From Rubrivivax sp. (GTDB lineage: Bacteria > Pseudomonadota > Gammaproteobacteria > Burkholderiales > Burkholderiaceae_C), in assembly GCA_024641945.1 (NCBI GenBank), contig JAHECD010000022.1, forward strand, positions 1-47,129: DNA of 47,129 bases, written 5' to 3'. The translations under genes and the position numbers were made by a program. A model generated the notes under the pieces. The model made no database searches. It worked only from the letters and a program-made list of their open reading frames with translations, and was not told where the DNA came from. Numbering within the stretch: the stretch's first letter is position 1; every line of letters starts with the position of its first letter. Of this stretch, positions 8,143-16,951 are shown one piece after another.

Positions 8143-9465
8143 ATGAGTTTCGAATCCCTGAACCTGCACGAAGCGCTCGTCGCCGCCGTTCGAGATGCCG
8201 GCTATACCGACGCCACCGAAGTGCAGGCACAAGCCATTCCGCCTGCACTCGACGGCCGCGACCTGATGGTGTCCGCGCGCACCGGGAGTGGCAAGACTGC
8301 CAGCTTCGTGCTGCCGGCGCTGACGCGCGTGCTCGCCTCCCGCAACGACCCCACCAAGCGGCGCGACAAGGGCGTCGTCTATGGCCCGCGCGTCCTGGTG
8401 CTGGTTCCCACGCGCGAACTGGCGATCCAGGTATCCAAGGCGGCCATGGAATATGGTCGCCACGTTCGCGGCCTGCGTGTGGCCACGGTCGTCGGTGGCG
8501 TGCCGTATGGCCTGCAGTTGCGCCAGCTCAGCGGCCCTTTGGACATCCTGATCGCCACGCCAGGCCGCCTGATGGACCACATGCAGTCCGGCAAGGCCGT
8601 CCTGCAGAACATCGAGATGCTGGTGCTCGACGAGGCCGATCGCATGCTCGACATGGGTTTCATCGACGACATCAACTTCATCGCCTCGGCGACGCCCGCC
8701 GCGCGCCAGACCGTGATGTACAGCGCCACCTTCGGCGGCACCGTCGGGCGTCTGGCGCACAGCCTGCTGCGCGACCCGCTGCGCGTGGACGTCGCGTCGC
8801 ACACCGATACGCATGCCGACATCGAGCAGCGCCTGCACTGGGCCGACGATCTGCAGCACAAGAACGCATTGCTCGACCATCTGCTGACCGACCGCAACGT
8901 CGACCAGGCGTTGGTGTTCACGAGCACGCAGCGGGATGCCGACTGGCTGGCCGACCGCCTGGCCGATATGGGCCACAAGGTCGCGTCGCTGCACGGCGGC
9001 ATGCCGCAGGGCCGCCGCAACCGGGTCCTGCACGGTCTGCGCAGCCGCGACCTGCGGGTGCTCGTCGCCACCGACGTGGCCGCGCGTGGCATCGACGTGC
9101 CCAGCATCAGCCATGTCATCAACTACGGCTTGCCGATGAAGGCGGAGGACTATGTGCACCGGATCGGCCGCACCGGACGTGCAGGCCGTTCGGGCCTGGC
9201 GGTGACGCTCGCGGAGCGTCGCGACGCGGGGATGATCCACAACATCCAGCGCTTCACGACCCAACGCATTCCCGCCGCGGTGGTTGAAGGGCTGGAACCC
9301 AAGCGACCCGAGCCGCAGTCGCAGACCAAGCCGATGGGTCAGAAGCCGTTCGGCAAGAAGACGTTCGGCAAGAGGCCCTTCGGCGGCGGTGACCGCCCGT
9401 TCGGCAAGCCGGCCTTTGGCGGCGGCGCTCGCAAGCCGTTCGGCCCGCGTCCGGCGGGGCGCTGA
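8143..9465 (+). CDS. DEAD-box ATP-dependent RNA helicase, RhlE type
   Basis: 440 residues. All core motifs are in order: Q motif (about 5-30), Walker A ARTGSGKT (45-52), PTRELA, TPGR, DEAD (163-166), SAT, and the C-terminal RecA lobe with ARGIDVP and HRIGRTGRAGR. A basic tail (about residues 395-440) consists of degenerate KPFG-type repeats rich in Lys, Phe and Gly, likely an RNA-binding extension. RhlE-type helicases remodel structured RNA in ribosome assembly and RNA decay, often at low temperature. The ATG at 8143 starts the conserved FESLNL helix. A strong terminator follows. Confidence 0.93.
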   Translation: MSFESLNLHEALVAAVRDAGYTDATEVQAQAIPPALDGRDLMVSARTGSGKTASFVLPALTRVLASRNDPTKRRDKGVVYGPRVLVLVPTRELAIQVSKAAMEYGRHVRGLRVATVVGGVPYGLQLRQLSGPLDILIATPGRLMDHMQSGKAVLQNIEMLVLDEADRMLDMGFIDDINFIASATPAARQTVMYSATFGGTVGRLAHSLLRDPLRVDVASHTDTHADIEQRLHWADDLQHKNALLDHLLTDRNVDQALVFTSTQRDADWLADRLADMGHKVASLHGGMPQGRRNRVLHGLRSRDLRVLVATDVAARGIDVPSISHVINYGLPMKAEDYVHRIGRTGRAGRSGLAVTLAERRDAGMIHNIQRFTTQRIPAAVVEGLEPKRPEPQSQTKPMGQKPFGKKTFGKRPFGGGDRPFGKPAFGGGARKPFGPRPAGR

Positions 9466-9498
9466 ACGAGCCTTCCCGCGGCAGCGCGGTGACGAGCG

Positions 9499-9526
9499 AA
9501 AAAGCCCGCCAATTGGCGGGCTTTTT
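9499..9526. terminator. Bidirectional Rho-independent terminator between helicase and FKBP genes
   Basis: A perfect 12-bp inverted repeat, AAAAAGCCCGCC / GGCGGGCTTTTT, with an AATT loop. It has a T-run on both strands and lies between convergent genes (helicase ending at 9465, FKBP ending at 9566), so it can serve both. Confidence 0.9.
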
Positions 9527-9565
9527 CCTTGAGGGCCGGCAAGTCGACGACCCGCCAGCCGTGCG

Positions 9566-9913
9566 TCAGACGCCGAGCAAATCGACTTCGAACCTGAGGG
9601 TGGCGTTGGGCGGGATCACGCCGCCGGCACCGCGCGCTCCGTAGCCGAGCTCGGGCGGGATGATCAGTACGCGTGTCCCGCCCACCTGCATGCCCTGTAC
9701 ACCTTCATCCCACCCACCGATGACCTCGCCACCGCCGAGATGGAACCTGAACGGCTGGCCGCGATCCTTGCTCGAATCGAACTTCTTGCCCTGCTCGCCG
9801 TCCTTCCAGAGCCAGCCGGTGTAGTGCACCTCGACGCGGTGGCCGGCTGCGGCGGTGGCGCCGGTTCCCGGCTTCGTATCCTCGTATTGCAGGCCCGATG
9901 CGGTGGTGATCAT
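9566..9913 (-). CDS. FKBP-type peptidyl-prolyl cis-trans isomerase
   Basis: 115 residues, a single minimal FKBP domain with no signal peptide, so probably cytosolic. The hallmarks are VEVHYTGWL, the KFDSSKDRGQPFRF strand, GEVIGGWDEGVQGMQVGGTR and the terminal PPELGYGARGAGGVIPPNATLRF loop. It catalyses prolyl bond isomerisation in protein folding. The ATG at 9913 was chosen because a GGAG ribosome-binding site sits just upstream and the extra residues of a longer frame are not FKBP-like. It is downstream of gluQ in the reverse direction and shares the 9499-9526 terminator. Confidence 0.95.
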   Translation of the reverse strand: MITTASGLQYEDTKPGTGATAAAGHRVEVHYTGWLWKDGEQGKKFDSSKDRGQPFRFHLGGGEVIGGWDEGVQGMQVGGTRVLIIPPELGYGARGAGGVIPPNATLRFEVDLLGV

Positions 9914-10006
9914 CTGTCGAATCTCCAGAGTGGAAAGGCCGTCATCATGCCAGCCGGCGCCCCACCCGTTCGAGCATGTGCCCGTGAATCCTCTATCCAC
10001 GCAACA

Positions 10007-10903
10007 TCAGGGCGCCATCCAGCGAGCCTGCCACTGCTCCGCCGCCCTGGCCAGCCAATCCGCTCGCGTGGCGGCCTTCACCTCGAGACCGAGCATGTGG
10101 CCCGCCGCGCCAAGCGTCGCGAGTACCGCGCCCGGGTCGTGTGTGTCGACGGCAGATGCCCCGTTCTGCTTCGACAGTTTGTGGCCGTCGACGGCAAGCA
10201 CGATCGGGGTGTGCAAATAGTTCGGCCGGCGCAGGCCCAGCGCACTTTGCAGGACGATCTGCCGTGCGGTGTTGTCGACCAGGTCCTCGCCGCGAACGAC
10301 ATCGGTCACTGCCTGCGCCGCGTCGTCGACCACGACAGCGAGTTGGTAGGCCCATAGGCCGTCGGCGCGCTTGAGGACGAAGTCGCCGACGTCCTGCGTC
10401 ACATTCTGGCGCTGGGCGCCCAGCCGGCGGTCGGCCCAGTCGACGATCAGATCGCCGCCGTCCGCCGTAGAAGTCCGCAGGCGAAAGGCGCGTGCGGGCC
10501 GGCCGTGCAGCCCGGCGCGGCAAGTGCCGGGATACACACGTTCACGGTGCCGCTGTGGCTCTGTGCCGGCCACGCAGAGCGCCCCTTCGATCTCTTTTCG
10601 TGTGCAGGCGCAAGGGTAGGCCAAGCCCGACTCCATCAGGCGATCGAGCGCGGCGCCGTACAGTGCCTGCCGCGTCGACTGGAACACCGGGGGCACGTCG
10701 GGCTGCAGACCCAGGCGGCTGAGCTGGAGCAGGATCGTCTCGGCCGCGCCGGGCCTACATCGCGGCGCGTCGGTGTCCTCGATGCGCACCACCCAGCGCC
10801 CACCGTGGGCGCGTGCGTCGAGCCAGCTCGCGAGGGCCGCAACCACCGATCCCGCGTGCAGCGGGCCGGTGGGCGATGGGGCAAATCGGCCGACGTAGGC
10901 CAA
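10007..10903 (-). CDS. gluQ: Glutamyl-Q tRNA(Asp) synthetase
   Basis: 298 residues. GluQ-RS is a truncated glutamyl-tRNA synthetase without the anticodon-binding domain; it attaches glutamate to queuosine in the anticodon of tRNA-Asp. The class I motif is [14 protein letters not shown] at the N-terminus, the KMSKS-like motif is KLSKQ, and the zinc-binding C-x-C...C set ([15 protein letters not shown]) lies between. The reading frame stays open far upstream, but a TTG at 10903 with a GAGA sequence just before it gives the family start; no ATG is available. The LysR gene ends 14 bp upstream. Confidence 0.93.
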   Translation of the reverse strand: MAYVGRFAPSPTGPLHAGSVVAALASWLDARAHGGRWVVRIEDTDAPRCRPGAAETILLQLSRLGLQPDVPPVFQSTRQALYGAALDRLMESGLAYPCACTRKEIEGALCVAGTEPQRHRERVYPGTCRAGLHGRPARAFRLRTSTADGGDLIVDWADRRLGAQRQNVTQDVGDFVLKRADGLWAYQLAVVVDDAAQAVTDVVRGEDLVDNTARQIVLQSALGLRRPNYLHTPIVLAVDGHKLSKQNGASAVDTHDPGAVLATLGAAGHMLGLEVKAATRADWLARAAEQWQARWMAP

Positions 10904-10917
10904 GGCTCTCGGGCGTC

Positions 10918-11889
10918 TCAGCGCAGCGGGCCGATGTGGCGTTCGAGCAGCGCGCGGCGTGTTTGCGGACTGTCGAGCTGGCCTAGCCACCACTGGAGTG
11001 CCCGACCCAGGCCTGCCGGCCCGCGCTCGGCGCGCCAGGCGTAGTGCAGTTCGGCCGTACGCGGGCCGTTTGCCGTCTGCCGTTGCACGAGGTGACCGGC
11101 CTCGAGGTGCGGGCGCGCCAGCGGCTCGGGCACGTAGCCGCAGCCCAGCCCGCGCAGCAGCGCCTCGAGCTTGGCGCGCATCGTGGGCACGGTGATCACG
11201 TCCTGGCCCGGCAGCAGGTTGACGGTGAGCGGCGCCATGCGCTGGGCCGTATCGGCCACCGCCACCGCGCGGTGGTGCACGAGCTGGTCGTTGTCGAGTG
11301 GTTCGGTTGCGTTCGCCAGCGGGTGGTGCGGCGCAAGGCAGAAAACGAACTCCAGGTCGCCCAGCGGCCGCAGCTCGATATGGCCCGGGTTGGCATGCAT
11401 GGCGCCGACGCCGATGGCCAGGTCCACCTGGCCGGACACCAGGGCCTCCCACGTGCCGGCGAGCACGTCGCTGCGCAGCCGCAGGCGCGTCGCCGGGCCC
11501 TGGCGCTCTCCCTCGCCGCAGACCCCGCAGAACGCTTCGACGAGTTCGAACAGCGTCGGGGTGGACAGGGCATCGTCGACGCTGATCGAGAGGGTCGATT
11601 CCCACCCGCTGGCCACCCGCTTGACGCGATTGGCCACGGCGTCCATTTCCTGCAGCAGGCGGCGGCCCTCGTGCAGCAGCTCGGTACCGGCCGCGGTGAG
11701 CTGCGCCTGGCGCGAGCTTCGGTCGAAGAGCAGCACGTCGAGCGCCTCCTCGAGCTGGCGCACGCTGTACGTCAGTGCCGACGGCACCTTGCCGAGTTCG
11801 CGTGCAGCGGCGGCGAAGCTCCCGCTGCGGGCGATGGTGTCCATCATCGCCAGGGCGTCGGGGGTCAGGACATTGCGGCGGTCGTGCAT
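10918..11889 (-). CDS. LysR-family transcriptional regulator
   Basis: 323 residues from the ATG at 11889; an earlier in-frame ATG at 11940 is possible but adds a non-conserved extension. The N-terminal winged helix-turn-helix is clear ([18 protein letters not shown] followed by [22 protein letters not shown], about residues 7-48), then a periplasmic-binding-protein-like effector domain (about 90-300). It diverges from the pirin-flavoprotein cluster across 98 bp, the usual arrangement for a LysR regulator and its target, so it probably controls the pirin gene. The ligand is unknown. gluQ follows 14 bp downstream on the same strand. Confidence 0.92.
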   Translation of the reverse strand: MHDRRNVLTPDALAMMDTIARSGSFAAAARELGKVPSALTYSVRQLEEALDVLLFDRSSRQAQLTAAGTELLHEGRRLLQEMDAVANRVKRVASGWESTLSISVDDALSTPTLFELVEAFCGVCGEGERQGPATRLRLRSDVLAGTWEALVSGQVDLAIGVGAMHANPGHIELRPLGDLEFVFCLAPHHPLANATEPLDNDQLVHHRAVAVADTAQRMAPLTVNLLPGQDVITVPTMRAKLEALLRGLGCGYVPEPLARPHLEAGHLVQRQTANGPRTAELHYAWRAERGPAGLGRALQWWLGQLDSPQTRRALLERHIGPLR

Positions 11890-11911
11890 GTGCGCATTGT
11901 CTTCAATCCGC

Positions 11912-11928
11912 TTGAACTGCGTCGTCAA
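11912..11928. promoter_or_regulatory. Possible LysR operator (dyad TTGA-N9-TCAA)
   Basis: An interrupted dyad TTGA-N9-TCAA lies in the 98-bp divergent region between the LysR gene and the pirin gene. It resembles LysR-type binding sites, though it is not an exact T-N11-A motif. Short dyads occur by chance, so this is a candidate only. Confidence 0.25.
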
Positions 11929-11987
11929 TCGCGGCGACACCTCGCGCCGACTGCCTGAGGCACAGTATGTCTTTAAGGAGACCGACC

Positions 11988-12710
11988 ATGATGACGCTTC
12001 GCAAGTCCCGCGACCGCGGCCATGCCGATCACGGCTGGCTCAAGAGCCAGCACAGCTTTTCCTTCGCCGATTACCACGACCCGGCGCACATGGGCGTGGG
12101 GAACCTGCGTGTCATCAACGAAGACCGCATCGCCCCTGGCACGGGCTTCGGCACCCACGGACACCGCGACATGGAAATCGTCAGCTACGTGCTCGAAGGC
12201 GCGCTGGCACACAAGGACAGCATGGGCAACGGCGCCGACGGCGGTGCTCACGCCGGCGTGATCCTGCCCGGCGATGTGCAGCGCATGAGCGCCGGCACGG
12301 GCGTGCGGCACAGCGAGTTCAACCACGCGGCCGACCAGACGACGCATTTCCTGCAGATCTGGTTCCTGCCGGACCGCAACGGCATCGAACCCGGCTACGA
12401 GCAGAAGCACTTCGATCCCGCGGCCAAACGCGGCCGCCTTGCGCTCGTCGCATCGCCCGACGGTGCACAGGACTCGGTGACGATCCATGCCGATGCGCGG
12501 CTCTATGCGGGGCTTTTCGAGGGCGTCGAGAATGCCTGCTTGGCGGTCGACCCGAAGCGGCCACAGTACGTGCATCTGGTCCGCGGCGAATTGACGGTCA
12601 ACGGCGAGCGGCTGAGTGCCGGCGATGCCGTGACGCTGCGCGCCGAGACCGAAATCACGCTGGCCGACGGCAAGGATGCCGAAGTGCTGGTGTTCGACCT
12701 GAGCGCCTGA
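11988..12710 (+). CDS. Pirin family protein (YhaK-like)
   Basis: 240 residues. Pirins are bicupin proteins; bacterial members bind a metal and some show quercetinase activity or act as redox sensors. The N-terminal cupin shows the metal-site pattern GTHGHRDMEIVSYVLEG and the later GTGVRHSEFNH. The short lead-in (SRDRGHADHGWLKSQHSFSFADY) is typical of the group that includes E. coli YhaK. The ATG at 11988 has an AGGAG ribosome-binding site 8 nt upstream; a second ATG follows immediately. It heads a plus-strand run with two flavoproteins, facing a LysR regulator, a layout often tied to quinone or electrophile stress. Confidence 0.92.
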   Translation: MMTLRKSRDRGHADHGWLKSQHSFSFADYHDPAHMGVGNLRVINEDRIAPGTGFGTHGHRDMEIVSYVLEGALAHKDSMGNGADGGAHAGVILPGDVQRMSAGTGVRHSEFNHAADQTTHFLQIWFLPDRNGIEPGYEQKHFDPAAKRGRLALVASPDGAQDSVTIHADARLYAGLFEGVENACLAVDPKRPQYVHLVRGELTVNGERLSAGDAVTLRAETEITLADGKDAEVLVFDLSA

Positions 12711-12749
12711 GCGCACCCCACTGTTTCTCCAACCAACGAGGATTTCCGC

Positions 12750-13304
12750 ATGTCCAAGATCGTGATCGTCTACCACTCCGGCTACGGCCATACCAAGAAG
12801 GTCGCCGAAGCCGTGGCGCAGGGCAGTGGCGGTGCACTGCTGGCGATCGACGCCGAGGGCAACGTGCCCGACGGGGGCTGGGAGCAATTGGCCGCGGCCG
12901 ACACCATCGTCTTCGGATCGCCCACGTACATGGGCAGCGTGAGCTGGCAGTTCAAGAAGTTCGCTGACGCGTCGTCCAAGGTCTGGTTTACGCAGCAATG
13001 GAAAAACAAGCTTGCGGCGGGTTTCACCAACTCGGCCTCGCTCAACGGCGACAAGTTGTCGACACTGCACTACCTGTTCACGCTGTCGCAGCAGCACGGC
13101 ATGTTCTGGGTCGGCACCGGCATGATGCCGGCCAATACGAAGCAGAGTACGCGTGCCGACATCAACAATCTGGCCTCTTCCGCAGGGTTGATCACCGCGA
13201 CGCCGTCCGATGCATCGGTCGATGAAATGGTGCCGGGCGATCTGGCCACCGCACGTGCCTTTGGCGAGCGTGTGGCCGAGGCGTCACGGCGGTTCGCTGG
13301 CTGA
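12750..13304 (+). CDS. Flavodoxin-family NAD(P)H oxidoreductase (WrbA-like)
   Basis: 184 residues. The N-terminus IVIVYHSGYGHTKKVAEAV is a flavodoxin-fold phosphate loop for FMN, and SPTYMGSVSWQFKKFAD is the second FMN-contact segment shared with WrbA. WrbA-type enzymes reduce quinones by two electrons and limit oxidative damage. It lacks the full WrbA insertion, so the substrate is uncertain. A GAGG ribosome-binding site precedes the start. It follows the pirin gene by 39 bp and is followed after 8 bp by a second flavoprotein, so the three are probably one transcript under the divergent LysR regulator. Confidence 0.88.
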   Translation: MSKIVIVYHSGYGHTKKVAEAVAQGSGGALLAIDAEGNVPDGGWEQLAAADTIVFGSPTYMGSVSWQFKKFADASSKVWFTQQWKNKLAAGFTNSASLNGDKLSTLHYLFTLSQQHGMFWVGTGMMPANTKQSTRADINNLASSAGLITATPSDASVDEMVPGDLATARAFGERVAEASRRFAG

Positions 13305-13312
13305 AGCGTGCA

Positions 13313-13897
13313 GTGAGCATGCCCTGCATCCTGCTCATCGCCGGCAGCGCGCGTGGCGGCGCGTTCAGCGTCAGGCTGCGCGATGCCGCGCGGCGGGAGG
13401 TTGCCGCCACCGGCGCGACGGCCGAGACGCTCGATCTGCGTGACCTGGCCATGCCGCTGTATGACGGTGACCTTGAGGCCCGCGGCGGGGTACCGTCCGG
13501 CGCGCGTGTCTTGCGTGACGCCTTGGCGGCCGCCGACGGGTTGCTGTTCGTCACGCCCGAGTACAACGGCTTTCCGACGCCGCTGGCGCTGAATGCCTTC
13601 GACTGGCTGTCGCGCGTGCCCGCCGAAGGAGATGCTCCCGGCGGCCTCTCGGCCACTGCCAACAAACCGGTGGCATTGCTAGCGAGCTCGCCTGGGCTGC
13701 TGGGGGGCCTGCGGGCGATGACGTTGATGCGCCAATTCCTCGGTGGCAATTTCCAGATGCTCGTGCTGCCCCAGCAGCTTGCGGTATCCAAGGCCAACGA
13801 TGCCTTCGACGACGCCGGCGTCCTGAAGGACCCACGCCAGCAACAGACGGTTGCAGATATGGCGCGCCGCCTGGTCGCCCTGGCCACGGCCCGCTGA
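13313..13897 (+). CDS. NADPH-dependent FMN reductase family protein
   Basis: 194 residues from the GTG at 13313; an ATG two codons later (13319) is equally likely. The fold is that of the NADPH-dependent FMN reductase family: the phosphate-binding loop AGSARGGAFS near the N-terminus, LDLRDLAMPLYDGD in the middle and the flavin-contact PEYNGFPTP at about residues 82-90. Such enzymes reduce FMN, quinones, azo dyes or chromate. It lies 8 bp after the WrbA-like gene and probably belongs to the same operon. The direct substrate cannot be read from the sequence. Confidence 0.88.
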   Translation: MSMPCILLIAGSARGGAFSVRLRDAARREVAATGATAETLDLRDLAMPLYDGDLEARGGVPSGARVLRDALAAADGLLFVTPEYNGFPTPLALNAFDWLSRVPAEGDAPGGLSATANKPVALLASSPGLLGGLRAMTLMRQFLGGNFQMLVLPQQLAVSKANDAFDDAGVLKDPRQQQTVADMARRLVALATAR

Positions 13898-13931
13898 CGC
13901 CGCGGTCCGTGCCGGCGCTACAGTGCCGGCC

Positions 13932-14639
13932 ATGGACCTGCTGATGACCGTCATTCGTGTGCTGCCGTGGCCCGACTGGGTCGCGCTCGCGGCCTTCTTC
14001 AGCGGCTGGGCTTTCTATGCGCATTTCGCCAAGCGCCGGTCGTTGACGAAACCATCGCTGCTGGCGCTGACGAACCGCGAGCGGCAGCGCTGGATGCTGC
14101 AGTCGACATGGCGCGACAACCGGGTGCTCGACGGCGTCGTCGTGCAGAACCTGTCCGCGAGCCCGAGCTTCTTTGCGTCGACCACGATCTTCATCATCGG
14201 CGGGCTGCTGGCCGTGCTCGGTACCAGCGACAGGGCGACCGAACTCGTGAAGGAACTGCCCTTCGCGGCGCGCACGTCGGTGCTCGTGTTCGACCTCAAG
14301 CTCGTGCTGCTGACGGCGGTCTTCGTCTACGCCTTCTTCCGATTCACCTGGAGCCTGCGCCAGTACACCTTCGGCGCGCTGCTGGTGGCCGCCGCGCCGC
14401 CGCACGATCGCATCCAATCCGACGCGCAGCGCGAAGCCTTCGCAAGCCGTGCCGGGCAGGTCATGGGGCTGGCGGCCGAGGCGTTCAACGACGGTCTGCG
14501 GGCTTACTACTTCGCATTTGCCGGCATCGGCTGGTTCTTCTCGCCGTGGGCCTTCATGGCCGGCACGTTGGGCGTGGTCTGGATCCTCTACCAGCGCGAA
14601 TTCCATTCCGAAGTGCTGGCCGTGCTTCGCGATCACTGA
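13932..14639 (+). CDS. DUF599 integral membrane protein
   Basis: 235 residues with four likely transmembrane helices (about 10-27, 80-98, 115-138 and 192-222). The conserved sequence RWMLQSTWRDNRVLDGVVVQNLSASPSFFASTT is characteristic of the DUF599 family of inner-membrane proteins, whose function is unknown. The ATG at 13932 is chosen; the longer frame overlaps the upstream gene. It starts 35 bp after the FMN reductase and might be cotranscribed with it, but nothing ties it functionally to that cluster. Confidence 0.85.
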   Translation: MDLLMTVIRVLPWPDWVALAAFFSGWAFYAHFAKRRSLTKPSLLALTNRERQRWMLQSTWRDNRVLDGVVVQNLSASPSFFASTTIFIIGGLLAVLGTSDRATELVKELPFAARTSVLVFDLKLVLLTAVFVYAFFRFTWSLRQYTFGALLVAAAPPHDRIQSDAQREAFASRAGQVMGLAAEAFNDGLRAYYFAFAGIGWFFSPWAFMAGTLGVVWILYQREFHSEVLAVLRDH

Positions 14640-14661
14640 AAGCGACGGCGCCACGACGCCC

Positions 14662-14693
14662 GATCCAACGATCCAAGGATGCAAGGATGCAAG
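14662..14693 (+). repeat. 8-bp tandem repeat, 4 units, upstream of a glycosidase gene
   Basis: Four consecutive 8-bp units: GATCCAAC, GATCCAAG, GATGCAAG, GATGCAAG. The array ends 7 bp before the ATG of the glycosidase gene at 14701, in the position of its leader and ribosome-binding site. The unit length is not a multiple of three. Confidence 0.85.
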
Positions 14694-14700
14694 GACTCCG

Positions 14701-16902
14701 ATGAATCCCGTGAACCTGTCGACCCCATTGCAACGGGCAACAACCCTCGCAGCCCTGTCGCTGGCCTTGGGGGCGCCAATTTCGGCCGGCGCCCAGCCCG
14801 AGACGGCAGCGGCCGGCGGTGTCGGCGCGTTCGCGATCCGGCACTACTTTCCGGCCATCGAAGCGGCCAGCACGCCCATCAGCCTCGCGTGGATGAATGC
14901 CACACCGGCCGGTGCCGCCGGCCGCATCACATCGTCGGGCGGACACCTGATGGTGGGCGGCAAGCGCATCCGCCTGTACGGGATCAACATGCCCAGCGGC
15001 GCCTTCATGCCGAGCAAGGAACAGGCGCCGGTGCTCGCGGCGAGGCTGGCGAAGGAGGGTTTCAATGCGGTTCGCATCATCTCCTTCGACGACCCGCTGC
15101 TGGTACCGGGCAAGTTCAGTGTCACCTACAAGCAGCAAGGCGTGCTCAACCCAGATCACACGCTGAATGCCGAAGCCATGGACCGCATGGATTTCTTCGT
15201 GCACGAACTGCAGCAGGCCGGCATCTACGTGTCTTTCCCGCTGCACGGCGGGCGGGTGTACCTGCAGACGCCGGATTGCATCGACGGTTGCGAAGGGCTC
15301 GACAACTACCTGCCGGTGCTGATACAGGAGCAGAAGGACTTTGCGGCCCTCGTGCTGAACCACGTCAATCGCTACACCGGCAAGCCGTACAAGAGCGACC
15401 CAGGCATCTTCGCGATCGAGATCGACAACGAGAACTCCATCACCCACCGCTGGTCGAACGGGACGATCGACCGCTACCTCACCGAGCCGCGCTTCGCCAC
15501 CAAGTACGGGCAGCCGCTGACAGAGCTGTGGCGTGCCTGGGCACAACGCAAATACGGCACGCCGCCGGCCGCCGGAGCCGCCTGGGGGCAGACGCTCGCG
15601 GGCTGGACGGATATCGAGTCGCCGCGGCGCGCGCAGATTGCCACGCTCCAACCGCAGCGCCACAAGGACTGGTTCGAGTTCATGGCCGATACCGAATCCG
15701 CCTACAAGCAGCAGATGTCGGCCTATCTCAAGAAGACGCTCGGCGTGGGCGCGCTGGTCTATGGCACGCAGACCAGCTACAACCAGCCGTTCAGCCGCGA
15801 CGGCATGGACATCTCGGACCACCACACCTATTTCGGCGACATCGGCACGAACACCGGGCTGACCAACACGCCGGGCAACAAGCGGCCGGTGTTCGAAGTG
15901 CAGAACCGCTCGGCGCTGCACGCACCCGACGTCAAGGACGCGGGCCTGTTCGGCATCTTCGAAAGCAAGTCGCTGGACCGGCCGAACATCATCACCGAGT
16001 ACACGTATCGCGACGGCAACCAGTACAGCGCCGAGGCCGAGCCGCTGGTGGCCGCCTATGCCGGCTTCCAGGACCTGGATGCGATCTTCCTGTTCAACTA
16101 CCACGGCATGAACCTGTACACCAACCGCGAGACCTATCCCGGCTGGTACAACATGACGGTGAACGCGGTGACGCGGGTGGCCGCGGCGCTGGCCTTCCGG
16201 CGCGGCGACCTGACGCCAGGCGCGCCCGCGGTGCTGAAGAAGACACGCCAGTCGATCCTCGACGCGATCGCCGCGCGCAAGGCGATGACGGTGTCGAACT
16301 TTCATTTCGGTGGCGACGTGCGTACCCCGTATGCGCGCAATCTCTACGTGCAGGTGGTGAAGTCGGCGGCCGAGGAGCAGTCGATCGGCGGCAGCGTGGC
16401 GGTGAAGGGCACCGTGACGACGAGTACCGGGCAGATCAGCTGGAAGCCGATGGACCGCATCACCGTCGACAGCCCGCGCACCCGATCGGCGATCGGCTTC
16501 TTCAACGACACCACGGTGGCGCTCGGTGCGGAGGTCGAAGTGGCCGTGGGCCGAACGATGAACAACTACGCCGTGCTGTCGCTGACGGCGCTGGACGATG
16601 CCGCGTCCTTGCCGTCCGGCCGCATGTTGTTCACGATCGCCGGGCACTACGCGGTGCCAGGCGAATATCCACGCAAACCCGGCGATCGTCGGTGGTCGTG
16701 GGGCGACGATGCGCCACGCATCGAGGCCGTGCCGGCCACCGTGCGCATCAAGACCGCTGGTGACCTGACCGTCACCGCGCTGGACGCCACCGGCGCACGC
16801 AAGGCGACGCTGCCGGTGGTGCGCAAGGGCGGGCAGGTCGAGTTCGTCACCGGCCCGGCGTGGGATACCGGCTGGTACCTGGTCGAGGCGCGCAAGAACT
16901 GA
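14701..16902 (+). CDS. Secreted cellulase-like glycoside hydrolase (GH5-like, clan GH-A)
   Basis: 733 residues. An N-terminal signal peptide (about 1-32, ending in an AGA-like site before QPE) indicates export. A TIM-barrel catalytic region follows (about 45-480): the start GGKRIRLYGINMP and the IEIDNENS strand, whose Asn-Glu pair is the usual acid/base element of clan GH-A enzymes; ITEYTYRDG (about residue 430) may carry the nucleophile. A beta-rich C-terminal module completes it. Related enzymes cut beta-linked polysaccharides, but the substrate is not readable here. The earlier open frame is not conserved; ATG 14701 gives a good signal peptide. An 8-bp tandem repeat abuts the start. Confidence 0.78.
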   Translation: MNPVNLSTPLQRATTLAALSLALGAPISAGAQPETAAAGGVGAFAIRHYFPAIEAASTPISLAWMNATPAGAAGRITSSGGHLMVGGKRIRLYGINMPSGAFMPSKEQAPVLAARLAKEGFNAVRIISFDDPLLVPGKFSVTYKQQGVLNPDHTLNAEAMDRMDFFVHELQQAGIYVSFPLHGGRVYLQTPDCIDGCEGLDNYLPVLIQEQKDFAALVLNHVNRYTGKPYKSDPGIFAIEIDNENSITHRWSNGTIDRYLTEPRFATKYGQPLTELWRAWAQRKYGTPPAAGAAWGQTLAGWTDIESPRRAQIATLQPQRHKDWFEFMADTESAYKQQMSAYLKKTLGVGALVYGTQTSYNQPFSRDGMDISDHHTYFGDIGTNTGLTNTPGNKRPVFEVQNRSALHAPDVKDAGLFGIFESKSLDRPNIITEYTYRDGNQYSAEAEPLVAAYAGFQDLDAIFLFNYHGMNLYTNRETYPGWYNMTVNAVTRVAAALAFRRGDLTPGAPAVLKKTRQSILDAIAARKAMTVSNFHFGGDVRTPYARNLYVQVVKSAAEEQSIGGSVAVKGTVTTSTGQISWKPMDRITVDSPRTRSAIGFFNDTTVALGAEVEVAVGRTMNNYAVLSLTALDDAASLPSGRMLFTIAGHYAVPGEYPRKPGDRRWSWGDDAPRIEAVPATVRIKTAGDLTVTALDATGARKATLPVVRKGGQVEFVTGPAWDTGWYLVEARKN

Positions 16903-16951
16903 ACCGGTGTGCCGCGCAGGCCCGGTCCGGGCGGCGCTGCCATTCGATCGA

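Noticed and set aside
10904..11605. N-terminal extension of GluQ by more than 230 residues
   Set aside because: It overlaps the LysR gene on the same strand in another frame and resembles no domain.
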